Below, one piece after another: positions 45,031 to 54,474 of a stretch of DNA of 64,000 nucleotides. The notes below the pieces were generated by a model. That model was not told where the DNA came from and did no database searches. It saw only the letters and a list, made by a program, of their open reading frames with translations. Position 1 is the stretch's first letter, and each line of letters opens with the position of its first letter. Both the position numbers and the translations under genes were made by a program. This DNA comes from an uncultured Bacteroidales bacterium (GTDB taxonomy: Bacteria > Bacteroidota > Bacteroidia > Bacteroidales > UBA932), in assembly GCA_949289565.1 (NCBI GenBank), contig CASEOO010000028.1, forward strand, positions 62,001-126,000, written 5' to 3'.

Positions 45031-47385
45031 ATGAAAATAATTTCATTCATCTTGGCGGCATTGCTGCCGCTGGCGGCGGCAGGAGAAGCCATCCATGAAA
45101 AATACCTGTCGGAGCCTTATCCTCAGCAAGGCGATATAATATGCATAAATCCTGTGCCTCTCAAAGTCCCTCTCTGCATGATGCAGACAGAGTTCATGCA
45201 GTTCCAGATGTCTATGGACAAACATTTCGAAGACAGCACCGTCATCACATCCGAACCGGCGGCCTGGAATATCTTCAACGCACACATGGAGCTTGCGTCC
45301 GGGACTTGGCACTGGCGTTTCCGCGGAGTCTCTGCCGGCGGGGAGACCCTTCCTTGGAGCAGGACTTTCACTTTCAGCATTGCGGAAGATACTCCTGTCT
45401 TCGTGACCCCTCCGTATGATGTATTCCGGAAAAATATTCCTGCAGAGGGCTCCCGGCTTTACTGCTTCCTTGAAGACAGTCTGCCGGAAGCGCGTAAAGC
45501 CATGAGACGGCATCCCGAGTTCGAGTCCATGATATCGGATTCCAGGACGGCTCTGGCTTCCGATTTCAGGAATGACACTCTGCCGTTCAGGCGCATTACG
45601 CAGATGTACGACATGAACCAGAACCTCTACACTGCTTACAGGATGCTGCAGAGGGAGCTCTATGCCGGCAAGATGGTGCAGAATATCCGCTGCCTGCTGC
45701 GCGCAGAGCCTGACATGACTGTGATATCTAATGATTTCAAGGCAGGAGAACTCATGTATACCCTTGCCCTGGCATACGAGAGCTGCCATGACCGTTTCTC
45801 AGACGATGAATTGAAACAAATTGAAGACTTGATGCTGCTCACCCTCAGGACGCACGAGCCTCGTATAAGAGAGAACGAAGTGGACATGTTTTTCGACAAC
45901 CATTTCTGGCAGTTCACTTTCCGCCACATGCTGCAGGGCGCCTTGGTGCTTTGCGACAGATACCCTGAGGCGGAAGAATATCTGGAGTTCAGCTACGAAC
46001 TCTGGACTAGTAAAGCTCCTGCCGCAGGCTTCAACCGTGACGGGAACTGGCACAACGGCACCTGCTATTTCAGCGCAAATGCAGTTTCGTTAGGATACGT
46101 GGCCTTGCTTTTCTCCCATCTGGCCGGAACGGACTTTTTCCAGCATCCATGGTACAGGAACAGCGGTATCGGAGTGGCTTACAGCTGGCTTCCGTGGTCG
46201 ATGTCGGCCGGATTCGGAGACGGCCACGAACAGATGAATCCCAAACCTCTGCGTATCAGAAGCGCCTATGCCGACATGCTGGCACGCGAAACCGGAGACC
46301 CGTATGCCGCCTGGTATTCTTCTCTGAACGACAGATATCTCGACGAGCCGGAAACCAGATTCTACAGGATGGCCTGCGGGAAATCCCGTCCGGCCAATGC
46401 TGACTTGCCGGCAGATGCACCGGAGGCCGTATGGTTCGAAGATTCAGGCGAGTTCCTCGCCAATTCTGATCTCCGCGATCCGGATAGCAATCTCAGCCTG
46501 AGTTTCAGGTCCAGCCCGTTCGGTTCGGGAAGCCACACTCATTCGAACCAGAATGCTTTCAACCTTCATTTCCGCGGAGTCCCGGTCTATAGATCAGCCG
46601 GACATTATATGAATTTCCAGGATCCGCACAATCTTCTGCAGTACAGGCATACACGCGGACATAACACGGTCTTGGTAAATGGCATCGGACAGCCTTTCAC
46701 CTCCGGAGCATTTGGGCAGATTCTGGAAACTGTGGCCGATGACGGATTCGCATACGCGCTCGGAGATGCCTCGAATGCTTACTGCGGTGTCAGTGAAGAT
46801 CCGATGTGGATAGAGAAAATGGCTTCCTCAGGCGTGGAGCAGTCGGTGGAGAACGGTTTCGGGAAGACTCCTTTGAAGAAATTCCGCAGATATATAGCTA
46901 TGCTCGGTGATGACAAGGTCCTGGTTTATGACGAGCTGGAGGCTTCTGAGGCCGCTGAATGGGACTGGCTGCTGCACAGCCCGGTACGTTTCGATATTGA
47001 GGAGAATGTCCTCTATACCGAAAATCTGGAGCATGGCTTCCATGCGCGGACAGCGTTGTTTGCGACAGACAGTCTGGAAGTGTCGCAGACAGACAGATAT
47101 TGGGCTCCAGTGAATGAAACCGTGGCTCAAAGAGGGGAGGATTTCACTCCCGAATGGTCGCTTTCAGCGAAGACAGCTCCGCTGAAAAAGGTGAGGATAC
47201 TGGCCCTCATCCAGGTAAAGGACGGGCATGTGGCTTTTGAAGACATTGTCCGTGAGGACACCTGCATTTTCAGGTTCGGGAACTGGACAGTGGAGGCGCA
47301 GATGAATCCAGACAGGAAGGCAGGGCTGCGGATATCTGATTCTGTTTCAGGAAAAGAGTATAAACTGCCTTCAGAGGCATTGTAG
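45031..47385 (+). CDS. Lyase 2: DUF4962-heparinase II/III family polysaccharide lyase
   Basis: 784 residues from the ATG at 45031, which opens a signal peptide (MKIISFILAALLPLAAAG); an upstream in-frame start at 44932 would hide it. Same plan as lyase 1: DUF4962 start with EPYPQQGDIICINPVPL, His291 in FDNHFWQ, Tyr346 in NGTCYF, His502 in GSGSHTHSNQ. Unlike its paralogues it keeps the second His (His504) of the S-H-x-H motif but has Ser-Asn in place of Ala-Asp after it. It is periplasmic or surface-exposed and ends just before the second operator. Confidence 0.85.
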   Translation: MKIISFILAALLPLAAAGEAIHEKYLSEPYPQQGDIICINPVPLKVPLCMMQTEFMQFQMSMDKHFEDSTVITSEPAAWNIFNAHMELASGTWHWRFRGVSAGGETLPWSRTFTFSIAEDTPVFVTPPYDVFRKNIPAEGSRLYCFLEDSLPEARKAMRRHPEFESMISDSRTALASDFRNDTLPFRRITQMYDMNQNLYTAYRMLQRELYAGKMVQNIRCLLRAEPDMTVISNDFKAGELMYTLALAYESCHDRFSDDELKQIEDLMLLTLRTHEPRIRENEVDMFFDNHFWQFTFRHMLQGALVLCDRYPEAEEYLEFSYELWTSKAPAAGFNRDGNWHNGTCYFSANAVSLGYVALLFSHLAGTDFFQHPWYRNSGIGVAYSWLPWSMSAGFGDGHEQMNPKPLRIRSAYADMLARETGDPYAAWYSSLNDRYLDEPETRFYRMACGKSRPANADLPADAPEAVWFEDSGEFLANSDLRDPDSNLSLSFRSSPFGSGSHTHSNQNAFNLHFRGVPVYRSAGHYMNFQDPHNLLQYRHTRGHNTVLVNGIGQPFTSGAFGQILETVADDGFAYALGDASNAYCGVSEDPMWIEKMASSGVEQSVENGFGKTPLKKFRRYIAMLGDDKVLVYDELEASEAAEWDWLLHSPVRFDIEENVLYTENLEHGFHARTALFATDSLEVSQTDRYWAPVNETVAQRGEDFTPEWSLSAKTAPLKKVRILALIQVKDGHVAFEDIVREDTCIFRFGNWTVEAQMNPDRKAGLRISDSVSGKEYKLPSEAL

Positions 47386-47394
47386 ACGAGATTT

Positions 47395-47460
47395 TTCAAC
47401 GATTTTAAAAATTTATTCAACGCATTTAAAAGTCTTGCGCAAACATTCGGACTATTTTTG
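47395..47460 (+). promoter_or_regulatory. Candidate regulator operator and promoter before the GH88-susCD operon
   Basis: Direct repeats TTCAACGATTTTAAAA (47395-47410) and TTCAACGCATTTAAAA (47416-47431) have a 21-bp period, with TATTTTTG at 47453-47460 starting 22 bases after the second repeat's end, as at 42189-42254. Nine positions (TT, AC, TT, AAA) are the same in all four repeat copies. This promoter should drive GH88, susC, susD and downstream genes. Confidence 0.72.
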
Positions 47461-47481
47461 CAGAAATTAATAACCAGCCAT

Positions 47482-48774
47482 ATGATGAACAGACACTTTG
47501 AAACGAAATTGAATTCATGCGCGGCGCTTCTATTGTTTTCGGCCGCCATCTTTTCTTCATGCGCTAACGATGATGAAGCATGGGTGAGCCGGGCTTTGGA
47601 CACGGCCGCATATCAGCTGGACATGACAGCCGGGGAGCTGGATGGCACAGGCATGATGCCCAGGACGGCAGTGACCGGATATGATGTCGATTTTCTGGCT
47701 TCACAGCTGGAAAAAGACAAGTCTGCATTTGTGGATTCTCTGGTGTCGAATCCTCCTGCAGAAAATCTCGGCCGTCTCAAGCCGTGCGGCATCATAGACT
47801 GGACGAGCGGATTTTTCCCTGGAAGTCTCTGGTATGCATACGAGCTGACTGGGAAGGAAAATCTGAAAGAGGAGGCCGTGAAGTATACTAATCTGCTGTA
47901 TCCGATACGGAAATTCGAAGGCTCGCACGATATAGGTTTCATGATAGGCTGCAGCTACGGCAATGCATGGCGTCTTTCACCGGATGACACCGTGAAGAAT
48001 GTGATAGTCGAGACTGCGAATACTCTCAGTTCCCGTTTCGATGATGGCATAGGATGCATACGTTCCTGGGATTTCGGTCCGTGGAACTATCCTGTCATCA
48101 TAGACAACATGATGAACCTGGACCTGCTGTTCATGGCCAGCCGCCTTTCGGGTGATCCTGGCTATAAGCAGATAGCTGTCCGCCACGCCTTGACTACCAT
48201 GCAGAATCATTTCCGCCCGGATTTCACTTCGTGGCACGTAGTGAGCTATCTTGATGACGGTTCAGTGGAGAAACGGCAGACACATCAGGGAAAAAACGAC
48301 GATTCCGCATGGTCCAGAGGCCAGGCCTGGGGAGTCTACGGATATACTTCCTGTTTTCGTGAGACAGGTGATTCGCTTTTCCTGAAACAGGCTGTGAATA
48401 TAGCAGACATGATTATGGAGAGGAATGCCGCGCCTGACTTGATACCGTATTGGGATTTCGATGCTCCTGTCACGGACGATACGCCGAGGGACGCTTCCGC
48501 GGCCGCAGTCATGGCATCGGCATTCATAGAACTGAGCACATTTGTTCCTGAGGACGGTGAAAAATATTTCGTGTACGCCAAGAATATTCTCAAAACGCTC
48601 TCATCTGATGCCTATCTGGCGGAGAAAGGGACTAATGCAGGATTCATCTTGAAACATTCCACCGGTTCGCTTCCGCATGGCTCGGAGATAGATGCCCCGC
48701 TCAACTATGCCGACTATTATTACCTGGAGGCTATGAAACGCTATCTGGACATTTCCAGGGGATCGGACAGGTAA
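47482..48774 (+). CDS. GH88 unsaturated glucuronyl hydrolase
   Basis: 430 residues from the ATG at 47482 (47485 is equally possible); an earlier in-frame TTG at 47458 lies within the promoter. Lipoprotein signal with Cys near 29 (IFSSC). The (alpha/alpha)6 barrel carries the two catalytic-type acidic residues: Asp208 in DNMMNLDLLF and Asp274 in DDSAWSRGQAWG. GH88 enzymes remove the 4,5-unsaturated uronate left by lyases through hydration of the double bond. Position between three lyases and SusC is textbook for a glycosaminoglycan-type locus. The preferred linkage and sulfation cannot be read from sequence. Confidence 0.9.
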   Translation: MMNRHFETKLNSCAALLLFSAAIFSSCANDDEAWVSRALDTAAYQLDMTAGELDGTGMMPRTAVTGYDVDFLASQLEKDKSAFVDSLVSNPPAENLGRLKPCGIIDWTSGFFPGSLWYAYELTGKENLKEEAVKYTNLLYPIRKFEGSHDIGFMIGCSYGNAWRLSPDDTVKNVIVETANTLSSRFDDGIGCIRSWDFGPWNYPVIIDNMMNLDLLFMASRLSGDPGYKQIAVRHALTTMQNHFRPDFTSWHVVSYLDDGSVEKRQTHQGKNDDSAWSRGQAWGVYGYTSCFRETGDSLFLKQAVNIADMIMERNAAPDLIPYWDFDAPVTDDTPRDASAAAVMASAFIELSTFVPEDGEKYFVYAKNILKTLSSDAYLAEKGTNAGFILKHSTGSLPHGSEIDAPLNYADYYYLEAMKRYLDISRGSDR

Positions 48775-48775
48775 T

Positions 48776-48796
48776 ATTTTCAGACAGGCTGAAAAT
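48776..48796 (+). other. Hairpin between GH88 and susC
   Basis: ATTTTCAG-ACAGG-CTGAAAAT, an 8-bp perfect stem in the 41-base gap. There is no T tract. It may tune susC expression or mRNA processing rather than terminate. Confidence 0.4.
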
Positions 48797-48815
48797 CCTA
48801 AACAGTTCTACTGAG

Positions 48816-51800
48816 ATGAAACATTACATTAAACTGGCGGCGATATTTTTCCTGATGGCGATTCCCATGTTTTCTATGGCTCAGGAAATCACTGTCTCAG
48901 GAGTCGTGGCCGATGAAGAGGGCATACCGGTCATAGGCGCTTCCGTCATGGTCAAGGGACAGACCCAGGTCGGCACCATCACAGACATCGACGGCAGATT
49001 TTCCATGAAGTCCGCCCCGGATGCCATCCTGCAATTTTCTTATATAGGCATGCTGACGGCAGAAGTCCCTGTAGACGGCAGAAACACGCTCGAAGTCACC
49101 ATGAAATACGACTATACAGAGCTGGACGAGGTCGTGGTCATAGGTTATGGCGCATCGAAAAGAAGCGAGCTTACAGGCTCGGTGTCATCAGTGAAATCAG
49201 AAGAAATCATGAGCACTCCGACATCCGATGTGGCTCAGGCTCTTGCCGGCCGTGTGGCAGGTGTCCAGATAGTCCAGTCGGAAGGCGGTCCCGGCGCTGA
49301 AGTTTCCATCCGTGTGCGCGGAGGCATGTCCATTACACAGAGCAACGAGCCTCTGTACGTCATAGACGGTTTTCCTACGGAAGACGGAATGTCTGATCTG
49401 GACCCTGGCGACATAGAAACTATCGATATATTGAAGGATGCTTCTGCCACGGCCATTTACGGGGCCCGAGGGGCCAATGGCGTCGTCCTGATTACCACCA
49501 AGTCCGGCGGTGCCAGGGATGATTCGAAAGTCAATGTCAGCTTCGACACCTATGTCGGATTCGGCAAGCTTGCAAAGAAACTTCCTGTGCTCTCTTCTGA
49601 AGAGTTCGTTCTTATGGACTATGAAAGGAGCTGGTTCCTGACAGGGGAAGACGGAGTCCGTGCATCCCAGAACAGATACGGCTCTCTCATCGAGCGCGAT
49701 TCAAATTATGCCGGACGTTTCATCGACTGGCAGGATCTGACACTCGGACGCACCACCCTCACACAGAATTACAGGGTCAATGTCTCAGGAGGGACGAAAG
49801 ATCTCAAATACGGGCTCAGCTATGCGTACTTCAACAGTGAAGGCGCCATGGTGTATAGCGGAAGTGAAAAGCATACAGTCTCTTTCAATATTTCGCACAA
49901 CAGCGGCAAGCGGTTTTCAGTGAACGCCAGGGTAAACTATTCATATAACAAAGTCGAGGGAGTCGGCACATCCGAAGAAAGCACCCGTTTCAACAAAATG
50001 GAGCAAATCCTCCAGTACCGTCCTACGGCCGGCATTGACGGCTCGGATCTGGAACTCATGGAAGGAGAAGATCCTCTGTACGAGGATGACGAGTCCAATC
50101 CCATGCAGAATCCTCTGATCACGGCAGCCGAGGAAAAGGACGACCGTGTCACGCGGAATCTCCAGATCAATGCAGGTTTCACCTTCCGCTTCAACAAGCA
50201 CTGGTATTTCAGAAGCAATCTCGGAAGCCGCTACCGTATTACGCGCAGGGACCAGTTTTACGGTGAAAATTCATCGACAGCCAAACGTTCCAGCATCAGC
50301 GGCAGTGTCCAATACACTGAAAATATGACATTCCAGATATCCAATGTGCTGAACTATGAGTACAAAGTGAAAAACCACAGGCTCACATGGATGCTGGGAC
50401 AGGAATATGTGATGCGCAACGCGCAATGGGTGAGATCGTCGGTCACCAACCTTCCGAACAATGACATCGCCCTCGATGACATGAGTCTCGGAACGCCAGG
50501 CGCTATCACGTCGAATGTGAATTTTGATGACAGGCTGCTTTCGTTCTTCACCCGTCTGAACTACAATTTCGGCGAGAAATACATAGTGCAGGCCACTCTC
50601 AGGGCTGACGGCTCATCCAAATTCAGCACAAATCACAAATGGGGCATCTTCCCTGCCGTTTCCGCTTCATGGCGGCTGATTGAAGAAGATTTCATCAAGA
50701 ACCTGAATGCCTTTTCAGACTTGAGGCTCAGGGCGGGCTATGGACTGGCTGGAAACAACAACATAGCCAGCTACTCTTCTCTCGACCTGCTGAAATCAGC
50801 CAGCTATCCGAGCGGGGAGACAGTGACTCCTGGATATACCCCGTCAGGCATACCGAACACTGAACTGCAATGGGAGTCCAACCAGACTTTCAATGTGGGC
50901 CTCGATCTCGGTTTCTTCCGCCAGAGGCTGACCATAACGCCTGAGTTCTACCTGAACCGCAGCTCGCATCTGCTGCTGAATTCGAAGGTGCCTATGTCTT
51001 CCGGCTTCACCACGATGATGCGGAATATAGGAAAGACCAGAAATATCGGAGTCGACCTTACAGTCACATCTGTCAACATCGACAAGAATGATTTCACCTG
51101 GACTACAAACCTGAATATTTCCCATAACAAAAACGAAATAGCGGCGCTCTCGGGCGAGGAGTATTTCCTCGAAGAGGCAACCTTCGGATACAACCAGAAC
51201 ACTCATATCATAGAAGTCGGGAAGCCTGTCGGCCAATTCTATGGTTTCAGGACCATAGGCCTGTATCAGGTGGAGGATTTCGACTATGATGCCGCCACAG
51301 GCACATATACTCTGAAAGACGAAGTTCCCGGAAGGGCAGGAGTCCAGCCGGGATACTGGAAATTCGAAGATGTGGACGAGGATGGGGATATCGATGACAA
51401 TGACCGCACAGTCATCGGAAATGCAAATCCTCTTTTTTTCGGAGGCATCACAAATAATTTTTCATACAAAGGTTTCGACTTGAGTGTCTTTTTCTCTTTC
51501 AGTTACGGGGCGCAGGTGCTCAATGCCACGAAATTGACAAATACCAAGACCGGCATGACAAACAAGAATGTCCTGGCCATAGCCGGAAGTTCCGACCGCT
51601 GGATGACTGTAGATTCCTTCGGAAACAGTGTCACATCTCCCGAGGCATTGGCTGCCATGAACGCGGGAAAGACAGTGGCCTCGGTGGCTGACTCAGAGCA
51701 GGGTGACAACTATGTTCACTCATGGGCAGTTGAAGACGCTTCATATCTGAGGCTGAGCAATGTCACTTTCGGCTACACATTCCCGTCCAAATGGATGAAA

Positions 51801-51980
51801 AAGGCTAAGATACGCAAGCTCAGGCTCTATGTTACGGGCGGCAACCTTTTCTGCCTCACTCCGTACACCGGATTCGACCCGGAGGTATCCACACGCGGGA
51901 ACACACTGACGCCTGGAGTGGATTTCGGAGCCTATCCGAGAAGCAGGACATTTGTGGCAGGACTGAATATAACATTTTAG
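48816..51980 (+). CDS. susC: SusC-type TonB-linked outer-membrane transporter
   Basis: 1054 residues. Signal peptide ends at MAQE (near 23). A CarboxypepD_reg-like domain (ITVSGVVADEEGIPVIGAS, 25-105) precedes the SusC signature LDEVVVIGYGASKRSELTGSV near 110. The plug has VRGGMSITQSNEPLYVIDG near 168, and the barrel runs to the C-terminal VAGLNITF. With SusD, four bases downstream, it imports oligosaccharides across the outer membrane. Full length for the family. Second gene of the GH88-led operon. Confidence 0.95.
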   Translation: MKHYIKLAAIFFLMAIPMFSMAQEITVSGVVADEEGIPVIGASVMVKGQTQVGTITDIDGRFSMKSAPDAILQFSYIGMLTAEVPVDGRNTLEVTMKYDYTELDEVVVIGYGASKRSELTGSVSSVKSEEIMSTPTSDVAQALAGRVAGVQIVQSEGGPGAEVSIRVRGGMSITQSNEPLYVIDGFPTEDGMSDLDPGDIETIDILKDASATAIYGARGANGVVLITTKSGGARDDSKVNVSFDTYVGFGKLAKKLPVLSSEEFVLMDYERSWFLTGEDGVRASQNRYGSLIERDSNYAGRFIDWQDLTLGRTTLTQNYRVNVSGGTKDLKYGLSYAYFNSEGAMVYSGSEKHTVSFNISHNSGKRFSVNARVNYSYNKVEGVGTSEESTRFNKMEQILQYRPTAGIDGSDLELMEGEDPLYEDDESNPMQNPLITAAEEKDDRVTRNLQINAGFTFRFNKHWYFRSNLGSRYRITRRDQFYGENSSTAKRSSISGSVQYTENMTFQISNVLNYEYKVKNHRLTWMLGQEYVMRNAQWVRSSVTNLPNNDIALDDMSLGTPGAITSNVNFDDRLLSFFTRLNYNFGEKYIVQATLRADGSSKFSTNHKWGIFPAVSASWRLIEEDFIKNLNAFSDLRLRAGYGLAGNNNIASYSSLDLLKSASYPSGETVTPGYTPSGIPNTELQWESNQTFNVGLDLGFFRQRLTITPEFYLNRSSHLLLNSKVPMSSGFTTMMRNIGKTRNIGVDLTVTSVNIDKNDFTWTTNLNISHNKNEIAALSGEEYFLEEATFGYNQNTHIIEVGKPVGQFYGFRTIGLYQVEDFDYDAATGTYTLKDEVPGRAGVQPGYWKFEDVDEDGDIDDNDRTVIGNANPLFFGGITNNFSYKGFDLSVFFSFSYGAQVLNATKLTNTKTGMTNKNVLAIAGSSDRWMTVDSFGNSVTSPEALAAMNAGKTVASVADSEQGDNYVHSWAVEDASYLRLSNVTFGYTFPSKWMKKAKIRKLRLYVTGGNLFCLTPYTGFDPEVSTRGNTLTPGVDFGAYPRSRTFVAGLNITF

Positions 51981-51983
51981 AAC

Positions 51984-53675
51984 ATGAAGAAGAATTTGAC
52001 ATATATTCTGACGGCTTGCGCCTCTCTGGCCTCCTGTTCTGGAATCCTTGACGAGAATCCCGGTTCATACTATGAACGTGAAGAATTCTTCAAGGATGCA
52101 CAGACTGCCGCCATGGGCATCACTGGCATATACAATGTGCTGCCTCTCCTTTACGGCGACTATGAAATGGCAATGGCGGCCTCTGATGACACATATTATG
52201 TCTCAGGCGTAAACCAGGACAACGGGCGTCGTGACATCGCTCACTATCAGCTGACCACGACCAACACATACGTCGAGAATGACTGGAGGTATACCTATGA
52301 CGGCCTGAACAGGGCGAACTACATGATAGCCGGCATCGAAGGCATGGATGGGTATGCAGACAGCGAAGAACTGCGGCTGCTGGTGGCTGAAGCGAAATTC
52401 CTCAGGGCATTCCTTTCTTTCAACCTGGTCAGATATTGGGGCGATGTCCCGTACAAGACGGAATATACCGGCAGTTATGAGCAGGCATACGGACCGAGAG
52501 TAGACAGGGAAAAGATTTATGACCAGATTGTGGCAGATCTCGAAGATGCGAAGATATTGCCATGGGCAGACGGATCTTCATCTCCGGAAACAGCTGCTCA
52601 AGGTGCTGTAAGAGGTCTGCTGATGAGGGTGCTGCTGGCCAGGGCAGGATACAGCCTGCAGATGGACGGCACACTCGACAGACCGTCGGATGCAGTGCGC
52701 CGGGAATATTTCGAAGCCGTCATCCGTGAGTGGGAGGCATTCGTGGAGAACGGATATCACGGATTCTATCCTGGAGGATATGAAGCGTTGTTCCGCTCTT
52801 TCTCCCAAGGCGAACTGAATTCGAAAGAGAGCATCTTCGAAGTGGCCTTCTATACCGTGGACGGAAGGACAGGAGCGCGTGGGTATTGGGGTACATATAA
52901 CGGCCCTCTGGTAGCCGCTCCCGGCATCGAAACTACTGAGACTGACGGTTATATGGGCAGGGCCAACGCCATGTTCCGCGTCATTCCGGAGTGGAGGGAC
53001 TTCTTCGAGTATTCAGAAGAGGAAAACGGAGTCCGGGACGAGAGACGCGATGTCATGGTATGCACTTATCAGTACAACTGGGACAGCGAGACCTATTCCC
53101 ATGTGGTTCAGGACAATATCACCAGGCCGAAGAACTGGTATCCCGGCAAATGGAGACGTGAATGGATGCCGCTCGGCTACAAAGACCCGAATATCACTGA
53201 CGTGAACTATTGCAGCATCCGCTATGCCGATGTGGTGCTGATGGCTGCCGAGGCATACAATGAGACAGGAGAGACCGGCAGGGCATGGGAACTTCTGAAC
53301 AGCGTCAGAAGCCGCGCCGGAGCATCGCAGATTACCTCCTCGAACTATGCATCTCTGATGAAATCGCCTAAAGTGTATGACCTGGCATTTATTGACGACA
53401 GCGATGAGGCCGGCAGATTCCGGACAGCACTTTTCTGGGAGCGAGGATTTGAACTCGCATTCGAAGGCCACAGGAAATACGATCTTATTCGCTGGGGGAT
53501 TCTGAAAGAGGCTCTTGCCCTGCCTGCAGATCATGACACCCGCGCAAATCAGGGAGAAGACGCCTTCATAGCGAAGACCACGTTCCAGAGCGGGAAGCAC
53601 GAACTCTTCCCGATTCCGCTGGACGAAATCCAGGCGAACCCGTATCTGAACAACACAAATAACCCTAATTATTGA
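51984..53675 (+). CDS. susD: SusD/RagB family glycan-binding lipoprotein
   Basis: 563 residues. Lipoprotein signal with Cys18 (SLASC). N-terminal TPR-type helices (YDGLNRANYMIAGIEG, AEAKFLRAFLSFNLVRYWGDVPY) and the C-terminal RagB/SusD block (FWERGFELAFEGHRKYDLIRWG, then FPIPLDEIQANP) are complete. It forms the lid of the SusC transporter and binds the oligosaccharide at the cell surface. Gene order and a 3-base gap after susC show translational coupling. Confidence 0.95.
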   Translation: MKKNLTYILTACASLASCSGILDENPGSYYEREEFFKDAQTAAMGITGIYNVLPLLYGDYEMAMAASDDTYYVSGVNQDNGRRDIAHYQLTTTNTYVENDWRYTYDGLNRANYMIAGIEGMDGYADSEELRLLVAEAKFLRAFLSFNLVRYWGDVPYKTEYTGSYEQAYGPRVDREKIYDQIVADLEDAKILPWADGSSSPETAAQGAVRGLLMRVLLARAGYSLQMDGTLDRPSDAVRREYFEAVIREWEAFVENGYHGFYPGGYEALFRSFSQGELNSKESIFEVAFYTVDGRTGARGYWGTYNGPLVAAPGIETTETDGYMGRANAMFRVIPEWRDFFEYSEEENGVRDERRDVMVCTYQYNWDSETYSHVVQDNITRPKNWYPGKWRREWMPLGYKDPNITDVNYCSIRYADVVLMAAEAYNETGETGRAWELLNSVRSRAGASQITSSNYASLMKSPKVYDLAFIDDSDEAGRFRTALFWERGFELAFEGHRKYDLIRWGILKEALALPADHDTRANQGEDAFIAKTTFQSGKHELFPIPLDEIQANPYLNNTNNPNY

Positions 53676-53699
53676 CAACCGCATAAACAGTTATTACCG

Positions 53700-54449
53700 A
53701 TGAACGGAAAGATATTGTTTACAGTTCTGCTTATGTCGTTTTCATGCCTGGTGCATATGAACGCGGAAGCAGCCTGCATGGAAATCTCAGATAGATCTGA
53801 GCCTCCATACAAATACATGCAGAAAGGAATCAAGACAAAACTCGAAGATGTCAAGTCTGCAAAATCTTCCAAGTCTTCGCCTTCGGCCAATGCGTCTGGC
53901 GGAAAGATGCAGGCGCGGTCTTCTGAAACGCCGGTTTCCGATGGCCAGCAAGCATCTGCAGGTGAATTTTTCGCCGCAGTGAAGACCAATATCGCTTATT
54001 ACGCCGGGGCTGTCGCCAATATCGGTGCAGAAGTGCAGCTTCATCCTCATGTCACTCTCGATATGCCGGTGAGCATGAGCTTTTGGGATATGGAGCGCGC
54101 ACATGGCTTGCGCCTGGTCTTGTTCCAGCCTGAAGCACGTTACTGGTTCAGCCATGCAGGCTCCGGACATTTCATAGGACTTCATGCCCATGCGGCCGGA
54201 TTCAATATCCAGTGGAATGACTGGAGATACCAGTCTGCCGGTCGGCCATTGCTGGGAGGCGGGATATCATACGGTTATTCTTTGCGTATATCAGGCCGCT
54301 GGAATTTCGAGTTCAATCTCGGTGCAGGATATGCAAACATGAAATATGACCGTTTCTATAATATTGACAACGGAGCGCAGTCCGGAGGCGGAGAGTACGA
54401 TTACTGGGGAATCACGCGCCTTGGGCTTTCATTAGTGTACAAGTTCTGA
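53700..54449 (+). CDS. DUF3575 family outer-membrane protein
   Basis: 249 residues. Signal peptide ends near NAEA (residue 24). A low-complexity Ser/Lys linker (about 52-85) precedes a small beta-barrel or barrel-like DUF3575 domain: FFAAVKTNIAYYAGAVANIGAEV near 95, YWFSHAGSGHFIGLHAHAAGF near 148, and a C-terminal LGLSLVYKF typical of outer-membrane proteins. DUF3575 genes often start Mfa/FimA-type fimbrial operons in Bacteroidales, and fimbrillin-like genes follow here. Role in the glycan locus unknown; it may assemble or anchor the surface proteins encoded next. Confidence 0.82.
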   Translation: MNGKILFTVLLMSFSCLVHMNAEAACMEISDRSEPPYKYMQKGIKTKLEDVKSAKSSKSSPSANASGGKMQARSSETPVSDGQQASAGEFFAAVKTNIAYYAGAVANIGAEVQLHPHVTLDMPVSMSFWDMERAHGLRLVLFQPEARYWFSHAGSGHFIGLHAHAAGFNIQWNDWRYQSAGRPLLGGGISYGYSLRISGRWNFEFNLGAGYANMKYDRFYNIDNGAQSGGGEYDYWGITRLGLSLVYKF

Positions 54450-54474
54450 GTCCAATTCATAAAACGATAATCTG

